Shown here: positions 5,600-11,121 of the stretch, piece by piece | Layout: each line of letters opens with the position of its first letter | How positions within the stretch are numbered: the first letter of the stretch is position 1 | Source of the DNA: Acidimicrobiaceae bacterium | GTDB taxonomy: Bacteria > Actinomycetota > Acidimicrobiia > Acidimicrobiales > Palsa-688 | NCBI GenBank assembly: GCA_027334785.1 | Contig: DAHWQF010000066.1 | Span: forward strand, 1-11,121 | Length of the DNA: 11,121 nucleotides | Direction: 5' to 3' | Position numbers and translations under genes: made by a program | The notes under the pieces: generated by a model | What the model was told of the DNA's origin: nothing | Database searches by the model: none | The model's input: the letters and a program-made list of their open reading frames with translations, nothing else

Positions 5600-5874
5600 C
5601 TTCCCTCACTAGGGCACCGCCTAAGCGGGCAACTTCGCCGACCAAGAGCGTCTTGGAGTACTCCGGCTTCGCGCGTGAAGGTGCCTTGGAGGATAAGGCT
5701 TCGGCCGCGGCACCCGGCACGCCCTTTGAGGAGCGATCCCTTGCGAAGACAGGGCTGAGCCATGACCAGTGTGAGGCGCGGTGCACCAAGGTCACCACCT
5801 CTGCGGTAGCCAACCGGGCTAGCGCATTAGCAAGCGCATTGTCCCTGCCTTCGGGCGTGAACATGTGTGCACGC

Positions 5875-5889
5875 TCGAGCGGCGCTCGA
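5875..5889. promoter_or_regulatory. 15-bp perfect palindrome upstream of the ATPase operon
   Basis: TCGAGCG-G... reads TCGAGCGGCGCTCGA: seven complementary base pairs around a central G. It lies about 125 bp before the preferred ATPase start. It could be an operator or a small hairpin. No regulator is identified. Confidence 0.35.
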
Positions 5890-5966
5890 ATCCGTAGGAC
5901 CTTCGGCCCTAGCTATCGCCTGCCTCAACCTCAAAGCTGGGACCATTCGACAAGTCCCCAAGATAT

Positions 5967-5980
5967 CTGCCTCGAGGCAG
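5967..5980. promoter_or_regulatory. 14-bp perfect palindrome upstream of the ATPase operon
   Basis: CTGCCTCGAGGCAG is fully self-complementary and ends 33 bp before the GTG chosen as the ATPase start. The position fits an operator or a leader hairpin controlling the ATPase-RCK operon. Function is inferred from position only. Confidence 0.4.
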
Positions 5981-6013
5981 GCAGCCCCGGCAGCACGTCG
6001 GGGACCGGCGCAG

Positions 6014-8833
6014 GTGCCTGTCGCACTCCGTGCCGTCGGGGCCCACGTCCTCGATGGAGGAGGTGGTCAGAGCATCGAGGCCCTCAGGGTCGGTGACGCC
6101 CTGGCAGCGCTTGGCACGTCGCGCCGGGGCCTCGACGAGGCCGAGGCAGAAAGGCGTAAGGCTGCTGTAGGCCCGAACTCGCTCCCCCGCCCCCAGCGGC
6201 GTTCGGTGGTCCTCGAGCTGGCGGCCCAGCTGGCGAACATGTTCGCCGTTGTTCTCATCGTCGCGGCAGGGATCACCTTCGTGATCTACTTCGTGTCCAC
6301 ACCTCACGATCCCGCCAACCTGGAGCTCGCCTTCGGGATCCTCGGGGTCGTGGCCATCAATGCCCTCATTGGCTTCGCTCAGGAGCACGCCGCCGAGCGC
6401 GCCGCTGAGGCCCTTCAGGCCATGGTGCCGCACACCGCGAGGGTGCTGCGGGCCGGACAGCTGACCGAGATCGCCGCCGAGAGCCTCGTGCCCGGCGACG
6501 TTGTGGTGCTCGAGGCCGGAGACGCCGTGTCCGCCGATTGCAGGGTGATCGAGAGCCACGAGCTGTCGATCGAGATGGCCGCCATCACCGGCGAAAGCCA
6601 ACCGGTGCGCCGCGTCGCTGACCCAGTGAACGCGGCGCAGCTAACCGACGCCCGCAACCTGGTGTTCATGGGGACTTCGGTGACCAACGGCACCGGCAAG
6701 GCGGTGGTCTTCGCCACCGGCCTTGCGACCGAGTTCGGCCGAATATACCGGCTTACGGCGTCGCTCCCGCCCGAGCAGAGCCCGCTCCAGCGACAGGTGA
6801 CCGACATGGCCCGCCGAGTGGCTGTCGTGGCCATCGGCGCGGGCGTGCTGCTCTTCGCGTTGCGGGTGCTCACCGGGAACGCGATCGCCCTGTCGTTCGT
6901 GTTCGCCCTCGGCGTGATGGTCGCCCTGGTGCCCGAGGGCCTGCCGGCCACGCTGTCGGTCTCTCTTGCCATTGGCGTGCGGCGTATGGCCCGCCACCAG
7001 GCGCTCATAAAGCGACTGGCGGCAGTCGAGGCCCTCGGGTCGACCACGGTGATCTGCACCGACAAGACCGGCACGCTCACCACCGCGGAGATGACCCTCC
7101 AGCAGGTCTTCGAGTCCGGACGCTTGCACGCGGTGAGCGGAGTGGGCTATGCCCCCGAGGGCCAAGTGGAAGACCCGGCGCCCGTCGTCGAGGTGCTCCG
7201 CGCTGGGGCCCTTTGCTCCGATGCCCGGCTCCTCCCACCTTCGGATCAAAAAGGTTGGCGCATCCTCGGCGATACCACTGAAGGGGCGATCTTGGTGGCA
7301 GCGATAAAGGCGGGGATCGACCTCGCCACCGAGGCAGCGCATGCCGAGCGGGTCGGGGCCTTTCCCTTCGACCCCGACCGCAAGCTCATGACCACCGTTA
7401 ACCGGGTGGGTGACGGCTACCAGGCGTACGTGAAAGGGTCACCGGAGGCGGTGCTCGCTCGCTGCAGCAGTGCCCTCTGGGACGGTCAAGAGGTGCCGCT
7501 CGGCGCCGAGGTCCACCAGCGGATCGAAGACGCTGACGATTCCTTGGCGGCGCAGGGCCTGCGGGTGCTCGCGGTGGCCCGCAGGCGCCTCGCTTCTGCT
7601 CACGTTCATCAGGACGAAGTCGAGCAGGAGCTCACGTTCCTCGGCCTGGTGGCCATGGCCGACCCCCCGCGTCCCGAGGTCACGGCGGCCGTCGAGGCCT
7701 GCCATACGGCAGGCATCAGGATCTTCATGGTCACCGGCGACTATGGGCTGACCGCAGAGGCCATTGCGCGGCGAGTAGGGATCGTCGGCGAGGGCTCGGC
7801 GCGCATAGTGAGCGGAGCCGACCTCGACCAGATGAGCGAAGACGGGTTGGCCAAGGCGCTGCAAGGGGGCGACCAGGTCATCTTTGCCAGGGTGAGGCCT
7901 GAGCACAAGCTTCGGATCGTCGCCACCCTTGAGAGCCTGGGCGAGGTCGTGGCGGTCACCGGGGACGGGGCCAACGACGCCCCTGCCCTCAAGCGGGCGA
8001 GCGTAGGAGTGGCCATGGGTCGAGGCGGTACCGACGTGGCTCGGGCCGCGTCGGTCATGGTCCTCTTGGATGACTCCTTCGCCTCGATCGCCCAGGCTGT
8101 CGAGCTCGGACGGTCCGTCTACCAGAACATCCGCCGTTTCCTTGCTTACCTGTTCAGCCACAACCTGGCCGAGCTCGCGCCGATCCTCGCCGCCACGTTC
8201 GTGAGCTTCCCCCTGGTGCCGCTGTCGGCCCTGCAGGTGCTGGCGATCGACTTGGGTTCGGATGTGATGCCGGCTTTGGCGCTCGGCGCCGAGCGCCCCG
8301 AGCCGGGGACGATGGCCCGCCCTCCGCGCCCTCCCTCCGAGCACCTCTTCTCCTGGTCGGTCGTACGGCGCTTCCTCTTTCTGGGGACCATTCAGTCCGC
8401 CGGGGTGGTGTTCGCCTTCTTCTGGCGGATCCACTCCGCCCACGTGCCCTTCGCCGCCTTCACCTCCTCGAACCCGACCTATCGCGAGGCGCTCACCATG
8501 AGCCAGGCCGGTATCGTCGTGAGCCAGTTCTTCAATAGCTTCGCCGTCCGCACCGACCGGGAAAGCGTTTTCAAGGTGGGCCTCTTCTCCAACCCGCCCC
8601 TCGTGGCGGCTGGCCTGCTCGGCCTCGGGTTCATGGCCGCCGTCAGCTATGTGCCAACCTTGCAGGGGGTGTTCCACACCACCGCTCTGCGGCCTTCGGA
8701 CTGGGCGCTCCTCGCCGGTTTCGGCCTCCTGCTCATCGTCGCGGACGAGGCCCGGAAGGCGTGGCATCGCCACAGTGGCCCGGTGCCCGCAGGTGCCGCC
8801 ACGAAGGACCAGGCGAGCGAGAAAGAGGCTTGA
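6014..8833 (+). CDS. P2-type cation-transporting ATPase, Na,K-ATPase-like ion site
   Basis: A ~939-residue P-type ATPase that uses ATP, through an aspartyl-phosphate, to pump cations across the cytoplasmic membrane. Order seen, numbered from 6014: cation-ATPase N domain (LAALGTSRRGLDEAEAERR, about 31-48); M1-M2; actuator loop with TGES (192-195); M3-M4 with PEGLP (307-311); phosphorylation motif DKTGTLT (Asp 350); nucleotide-domain KGSPE (474); TGD (574); hinge TGDGANDAP (649); then M5-M10. M5 has SHNLAELAP and M6 has IDLGSDVMPA, closer to Na,K-ATPase (SNIPEITP, IDLGTDMVPA) than to Ca pumps. The frame is open from a GTG at 5867, but the first 49 codons have no family resemblance and contain palindromes, so GTG 6014 is preferred despite a weak ribosome site. 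The TGA stop overlaps the next gene's ATG. The transported ion is not proven; Na+, K+ or Ca2+ are all possible. Confidence 0.9.
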   Translation: MPVALRAVGAHVLDGGGGQSIEALRVGDALAALGTSRRGLDEAEAERRKAAVGPNSLPRPQRRSVVLELAAQLANMFAVVLIVAAGITFVIYFVSTPHDPANLELAFGILGVVAINALIGFAQEHAAERAAEALQAMVPHTARVLRAGQLTEIAAESLVPGDVVVLEAGDAVSADCRVIESHELSIEMAAITGESQPVRRVADPVNAAQLTDARNLVFMGTSVTNGTGKAVVFATGLATEFGRIYRLTASLPPEQSPLQRQVTDMARRVAVVAIGAGVLLFALRVLTGNAIALSFVFALGVMVALVPEGLPATLSVSLAIGVRRMARHQALIKRLAAVEALGSTTVICTDKTGTLTTAEMTLQQVFESGRLHAVSGVGYAPEGQVEDPAPVVEVLRAGALCSDARLLPPSDQKGWRILGDTTEGAILVAAIKAGIDLATEAAHAERVGAFPFDPDRKLMTTVNRVGDGYQAYVKGSPEAVLARCSSALWDGQEVPLGAEVHQRIEDADDSLAAQGLRVLAVARRRLASAHVHQDEVEQELTFLGLVAMADPPRPEVTAAVEACHTAGIRIFMVTGDYGLTAEAIARRVGIVGEGSARIVSGADLDQMSEDGLAKALQGGDQVIFARVRPEHKLRIVATLESLGEVVAVTGDGANDAPALKRASVGVAMGRGGTDVARAASVMVLLDDSFASIAQAVELGRSVYQNIRRFLAYLFSHNLAELAPILAATFVSFPLVPLSALQVLAIDLGSDVMPALALGAERPEPGTMARPPRPPSEHLFSWSVVRRFLFLGTIQSAGVVFAFFWRIHSAHVPFAAFTSSNPTYREALTMSQAGIVVSQFFNSFAVRTDRESVFKVGLFSNPPLVAAGLLGLGFMAAVSYVPTLQGVFHTTALRPSDWALLAGFGLLLIVADEARKAWHRHSGPVPAGAATKDQASEKEA

Positions 8834-9489
8834 TGCAGGTCGTGATCCTCGGGTGCGGGCGGTCGGGTGCCGCCCTGGCGGCCCGTCTCGGAGCCGAGGG
8901 CGACGACGTGTCGGTGGTCGACCTCGACGATGGGGCCAGGGCGCGCCTGCCGGGAGGCTTCGGCGGGAGGTTCGTCCTTGGCGACGGGCTTCGCCGGGAG
9001 GTCCTCGAAGCCGCCGGCATTGAGCAGGCCGAGGCCTTTGCCGCGCTCAGCTCGAGCGACAGCCTCAACATCGTGACGGCCCGTGTCGCCCGCGACCGCT
9101 ATCACGTCCCGCGGGTGATCGGGCGCCTCCACGACGCCGAGCGGGCTCCCGTTTGTGCAGATCTCGGGCTGGCCATGGTCACCTCCGTGCGGATGACGGT
9201 CGACCGGGTCCACCGCATGCTCCGCCACGGTCGCCTGGAGCCAGAGCAGACCTTCGGCAACGGAGAGTCGCTCCTCGTGCGCTCGCCGGTCCCTGCCTAC
9301 CTGGCTGGCCGGCGGGTGGCCGAGCTCAACGTGCCCGGCGAGATCCAGGTCGTTGAGGTCACCCGGGCCGGGCATTCTTCGATCCCCGGGACGGGAGCCA
9401 CCTTGAAGGAGGGAGACCTGGTCAGTTTCGTTGTGGCCTCCGGCGCCCTCGGGCGCCTCCGGAGCTTTCTAGGTGGGAGGTTGGGTTGA
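8833..9489 (+). CDS. TrkA-like RCK-domain protein, first of two
   Basis: A 218-residue cytosolic protein with an N-terminal RCK/TrkA_N Rossmann domain (GCGRSG at residues 7-12, acidic Asp30 at the end of the second strand for nucleotide ribose). It is followed by a C-terminal RCK_C (TrkA_C) domain from about residue 140 (YLAGRRVAELNVPGEIQVVEV ... LKEGDLVSFVVASG). Such proteins sense NAD(H), ATP/ADP or c-di-AMP and gate K+ channels or transporters of the Trk/Ktr type. The ATG overlaps the ATPase stop (TGATG), with AGAGG 5 nt upstream, so it is co-translated with the pump. It is not identical to its neighbour: nucleotide loops and C-terminal domains differ, which suggests a heteromeric ring of two RCK types. 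No Trk or Ktr membrane subunit is in the window. By gene order it resembles the mycobacterial CeoB/CeoC pair. Confidence 0.88.
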   Translation: MQVVILGCGRSGAALAARLGAEGDDVSVVDLDDGARARLPGGFGGRFVLGDGLRREVLEAAGIEQAEAFAALSSSDSLNIVTARVARDRYHVPRVIGRLHDAERAPVCADLGLAMVTSVRMTVDRVHRMLRHGRLEPEQTFGNGESLLVRSPVPAYLAGRRVAELNVPGEIQVVEVTRAGHSSIPGTGATLKEGDLVSFVVASGALGRLRSFLGGRLG

Positions 9490-10196
9490 TGCACGTCGTC
9501 GTGGCTGGAGGAGGTGCGGTCGGGGCGCAGCTCGCCCAAGCGCTCCGGGCCGCGGGCAACGAGGTGGTCGTCGTCGAGTCGGAGGCCGATCGAGCGAGGG
9601 CCCTTTCTGTGCAGGGCCTCAAGGTGGTCACTGGCAATGCCTGCGTGGCCACAACTCTGGAGACCGCCGGCGCGCTCCGCACCGACGTGCTCGTGGCGTG
9701 CACCGGATCAGACGAGGAGAACCTGGTGATCTCGGTGCTCGCCAAACGCCACCTGGAGGTCCCTCGTGTAGTTGCCCGGGTCAACGATGACGCCAACCGG
9801 TGGCTGTTCGACGACTCGTGGGGGGTCGACGCTTCCGTCTCTCAGGCCTCGGCTCTGGTTGCCGTGATCGAGGAGGCAACCGGCTCGGGCAGGACCGTCC
9901 GCTTGGCCGAGCTCGGCGCTGTAGGCCTCGTACTGCTCGGGGTGAACGTCACCGTCGGCTCGGCGGCCGTGGGACGAGGGCAGGCTGAACTTGGCCTCTC
10001 CGAGCGCGACCTTGTCGTCGCCGTCATCCGTCGGGGGCAGCCACTGCCTGTCGACGACGCCCTCCGGTTCGGTGTCGGGGACAGGGTGCTCGTACTTACC
10101 GACCCGGCCGGCGAGGCCCGAGTCCACGTCGCTTTCTATCCAGACAGCGCGGCTGCGCCTGCCGACCCGCGGTCGCATGGCGAAGCCCTCGGCTGA
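9489..10196 (+). CDS. TrkA-like RCK-domain protein, second of two
   Basis: A 235-residue RCK protein. TrkA_N Rossmann domain: GGGAVG at residues 7-12 and Glu30 where the first copy has Asp. The middle contains VLVACTGSDEENLVISVLAK and VARVNDDANRWLFDDSWGVD, classic TrkA_N blocks. The C-terminal RCK_C domain runs from about residue 137 to 221 (LAELGAVGLVLLGVNV ... ALRFGVGDRVLVLTD). The ATG shares one base with the previous stop (TGATG), with GGAGG 8 nt before it. This copy is closer to canonical TrkA than the first. Expected to form dimers or octameric rings with the first and to couple nucleotide state to cation transport. A short 5-bp hairpin follows the stop at 10201-10216, too weak to call a terminator. 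Confidence 0.9.
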   Translation: MHVVVAGGGAVGAQLAQALRAAGNEVVVVESEADRARALSVQGLKVVTGNACVATTLETAGALRTDVLVACTGSDEENLVISVLAKRHLEVPRVVARVNDDANRWLFDDSWGVDASVSQASALVAVIEEATGSGRTVRLAELGAVGLVLLGVNVTVGSAAVGRGQAELGLSERDLVVAVIRRGQPLPVDDALRFGVGDRVLVLTDPAGEARVHVAFYPDSAAAPADPRSHGEALG

Positions 10197-10654
10197 CACT
10201 GCTCGAGCCCACGAGCGCGCCAAGCCGTTGATCAGTTCGACGCTACAAGCGCCCGGTTGTGCAAATACCATGAGGGAGAGGGTGAGAAATGACATTCCAT
10301 TTCAACTTTCCCAGGCAGCCGGGCCTATCGCTCTTCGGCCGCCCGCGGTGCCGCATTACGAGGAGGCGCAGCCGGCACCCTCTCGAAGACCAATAGCGAA
10401 GGCGGTGGACCTCAGCGAAGGGGGACCTTTTGCTGGTAGTAAGAGCACCCAAGGCAGCGCGTGCCTATGCCTCCAAGACCGGCGAGCGCTCGTGGTTAGG
10501 GTGGGTTGGGGGGCATTGGCTTCGATTGAGCCTGCCTGTTCAGAAGGCCTCCGCAGTAGGCCTCCTCCACCGAGCTTCCACACCGTGTACACCTTTTCTC
10601 GCAAATGCCGGCGCCATCCTGGGTAGCAATAGTTTTACAAGAAGGAGGCCCATC
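10197..10654. other. 458-bp intergenic stretch without a convincing gene
   Basis: No family is recognisable in any frame. A long plus frame (9991-10626) is mostly antiregister to the RCK gene and looks like a shadow. The only item with a plausible ribosome site is the 35-codon frame at 10289-10396. The promoter of the DUF1918 gene should lie in the last ~60 bp, but no clear boxes are seen. Confidence 0.45.
10289..10396 (+). CDS. possible 35-residue small protein
   Basis: ATG at 10289 is preceded by a purine-rich GGGAGAGGGTGAGAA that would serve as a ribosome binding site. The product starts MTFHFNFPRQPGLSLFGRPR and becomes arginine-rich before a TAG at 10394. No homolog is known to me. Codon use is not clearly biased, and it may be a chance frame or the start of a decayed gene. 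Confidence 0.2.
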   Translation: MTFHFNFPRQPGLSLFGRPRCRITRRRSRHPLEDQ

Positions 10655-10858
10655 ATGAAGGCGTCGATCGGCGACCGTATCGAGGTCGAGGGCAGGCATG
10701 TCGGCAACGGGGCGCGCAAGGGCGAAGTCGTGGGGGTGCTGGGGCCCGACGGTGGCCCGCCATACCAAGTGCGCTGGTCAGACGGGCACGAAGGGCTTTT
10801 CTTTCCCGGCTCTGACGCTCGCATAGAGCACGTGAAGGTGCACGTGGCGCGGTCGTAA
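10655..10858 (+). CDS. DUF1918 domain protein
   Basis: A 67-residue protein spanning one DUF1918 domain. Family landmarks: the start IGDRIEVEGRHVG, the glycine/arginine turn GARKGEVVGVLGPDGGPPYQ and the C-terminal VRWSDGHEGLFFPGSDARIE strand. Small SH3-like beta barrels of this family are common in actinobacteria, and their role is unknown. ATG at 10655 is secure: AAGGAGG lies 6 nt upstream. It is probably monocistronic, with a gap of 458 bp before it and a hairpin starting 3 nt after its stop. Confidence 0.88.
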   Translation: MKASIGDRIEVEGRHVGNGARKGEVVGVLGPDGGPPYQVRWSDGHEGLFFPGSDARIEHVKVHVARS

Positions 10859-10860
10859 GA

Positions 10861-10877
10861 CGCCGGGCCTTCCGGCG
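10861..10877 (+). terminator. hairpin after the DUF1918 gene
   Basis: CGCCGG-GCCTT-CCGGCG forms a 6-bp all-GC stem with a 5-nt loop, starting 3 nt after the stop codon. No T-run follows. Position strongly suggests transcription termination or mRNA 3' end protection. Confidence 0.5.
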
Positions 10878-10970
10878 ACTCGATTGGGCTGCGCATAATT
10901 GGCCCCAGGGACCACTTCCTCGTCGAGCTGGTGGCCACCGTGGCGTTCTGGTGGGGACTTCATGTCCCCG

Positions 10971-10992
10971 GCCTATTGGTCGCCTATTGGTC
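10971..10992. repeat. 11-bp perfect tandem duplication
   Basis: GCCTATTGGTC occurs twice head to tail (10971-10981 and 10982-10992). The unit is not a multiple of three, so it would shift any reading frame crossing it. Confidence 0.75.
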
Positions 10993-11010
10993 GACCACTG
11001 AACCGTCCGC

Positions 11011-11121
11011 ATGGAGCCGGGTCACGAGTTCGCGGTCCCGGAAGGGGTACTTTTGCTCTCCGCCAGGGACGAGGGCTATGCCAAGCCCAGGGGCCGTCGG
11101 GACGAGCAGGTAAGCGCCGTC
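11011..11121 (+). CDS. possible start of an unidentified gene, runs off the window
   Basis: From ATG 11011 the frame (MEPGHEFAVPEGVLLLSARD ...) stays open for 37 codons to the window end. About 80 percent of its third positions are G or C. A TGA lies four codons upstream and no ribosome binding site is visible. I do not recognise the family. It could instead be the continuation of a gene broken near the 11-bp duplication just upstream. Confidence 0.3.
   Translation, partial: MEPGHEFAVPEGVLLLSARDEGYAKPRGRRDEQVSAV

Larger units (their letters stand above)
5600..6013. other. 414-bp upstream region of the ATPase operon, no gene recognised
   Basis: No protein family is recognisable. Open frames exist on both strands (for example minus 5864-5295, running antisense into soxR, and a plus frame running past 6000), but they lack ribosome binding sites and known motifs. 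Sequence features noted: a direct repeat AGCGCATT at 5821-5828 and 5833-5840 (12-bp period), and two perfect palindromes listed separately. The region probably holds the operon promoter, but I cannot point to clear -35/-10 boxes. Confidence 0.45.

Noticed and set aside
5295..5864. Minus-strand 189-codon frame antisense to soxR and its downstream region
   Set aside because: Half of it is antisense to a confident soxR gene, there is no ribosome binding site, and the amino-acid sequence matches no family I know.
5867..6013. Upstream extension of the ATPase to GTG 5867
   Set aside because: The 49 extra residues have no resemblance to P-type ATPase N-termini, and this stretch contains perfect palindromes, which fits a regulatory region better.
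7439..8773. Minus-strand 444-codon frame antisense to the ATPase
   Set aside because: It is a shadow of the strongly conserved plus-strand ATPase frame; the product is a compositionally biased H/E/G/R-rich sequence without motifs.
1..11121. CRISPR array, rRNA or tRNA genes
   Set aside because: No regularly spaced repeats and no recognisable rRNA or tRNA core sequences were seen on either strand.

Overview
The window is GC-rich (roughly two thirds G+C by eye). Coding frames show strong G/C preference at third positions, GTG/TTG starts are frequent, and genes are often joined by TGATG stop/start overlaps. Together with the gene content (actinobacterial-type IS630 and IS1380 transposases, a DUF1918 protein, a four-cysteine SoxR next to an oxygenase), this suggests an actinobacterium, chromosomal or on a large plasmid. 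I cannot name the genus.

Left third (1 to about 3000): a graveyard of mobile DNA. An IS1380-family transposase gene runs leftward off the window edge. Its element appears to sit inside an IS630-family transposase gene, of which only the first ~61 codons remain. That IS630 copy in turn abuts a MobF/TrwC-type conjugative relaxase stump lacking its N-terminal catalytic part and its helicase part. Next comes an apparently intact MazE/MazF-type toxin-antitoxin pair with a palindromic operator candidate. It is followed by the C-terminal scrap and right end of an IS110-family element. The simplest reading is the remains of an integrated conjugative element or plasmid that kept its addiction module.

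Middle (3000 to 5600): a small SnoaL/NTF2-like protein, the C-terminal scrap of an alpha/beta hydrolase, and then a divergent pair. The pair is a questin-oxidase-family protein (minus strand) and the redox sensor SoxR (plus strand), about 60 bp apart. A SoxR-box-like sequence lies between them, inside a promoter for the oxidase. This looks like a self-contained redox-cycling or quinone response module.

Right half (6000 to 10200): a translationally coupled three-gene operon. It encodes a P2-type cation-pumping ATPase whose ion-site motifs resemble the Na,K-ATPase type, followed by two different TrkA-like RCK proteins. Both junctions are 1-nt TGATG overlaps. No Trk/Ktr membrane subunit is in the window, so the RCK pair may regulate the pump or act on a channel encoded elsewhere. 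The upstream region (5600-6013) carries two perfect palindromes and no recognisable gene.

Right end: a ~460-bp stretch without a convincing gene, a DUF1918 protein with an excellent ribosome binding site and a hairpin just after its stop, an 11-bp perfect tandem duplication, and possibly the first codons of another gene running off the edge. The best candidates for a less-described system are the ATPase-RCK-RCK operon and the SoxR/questin-oxidase pair.
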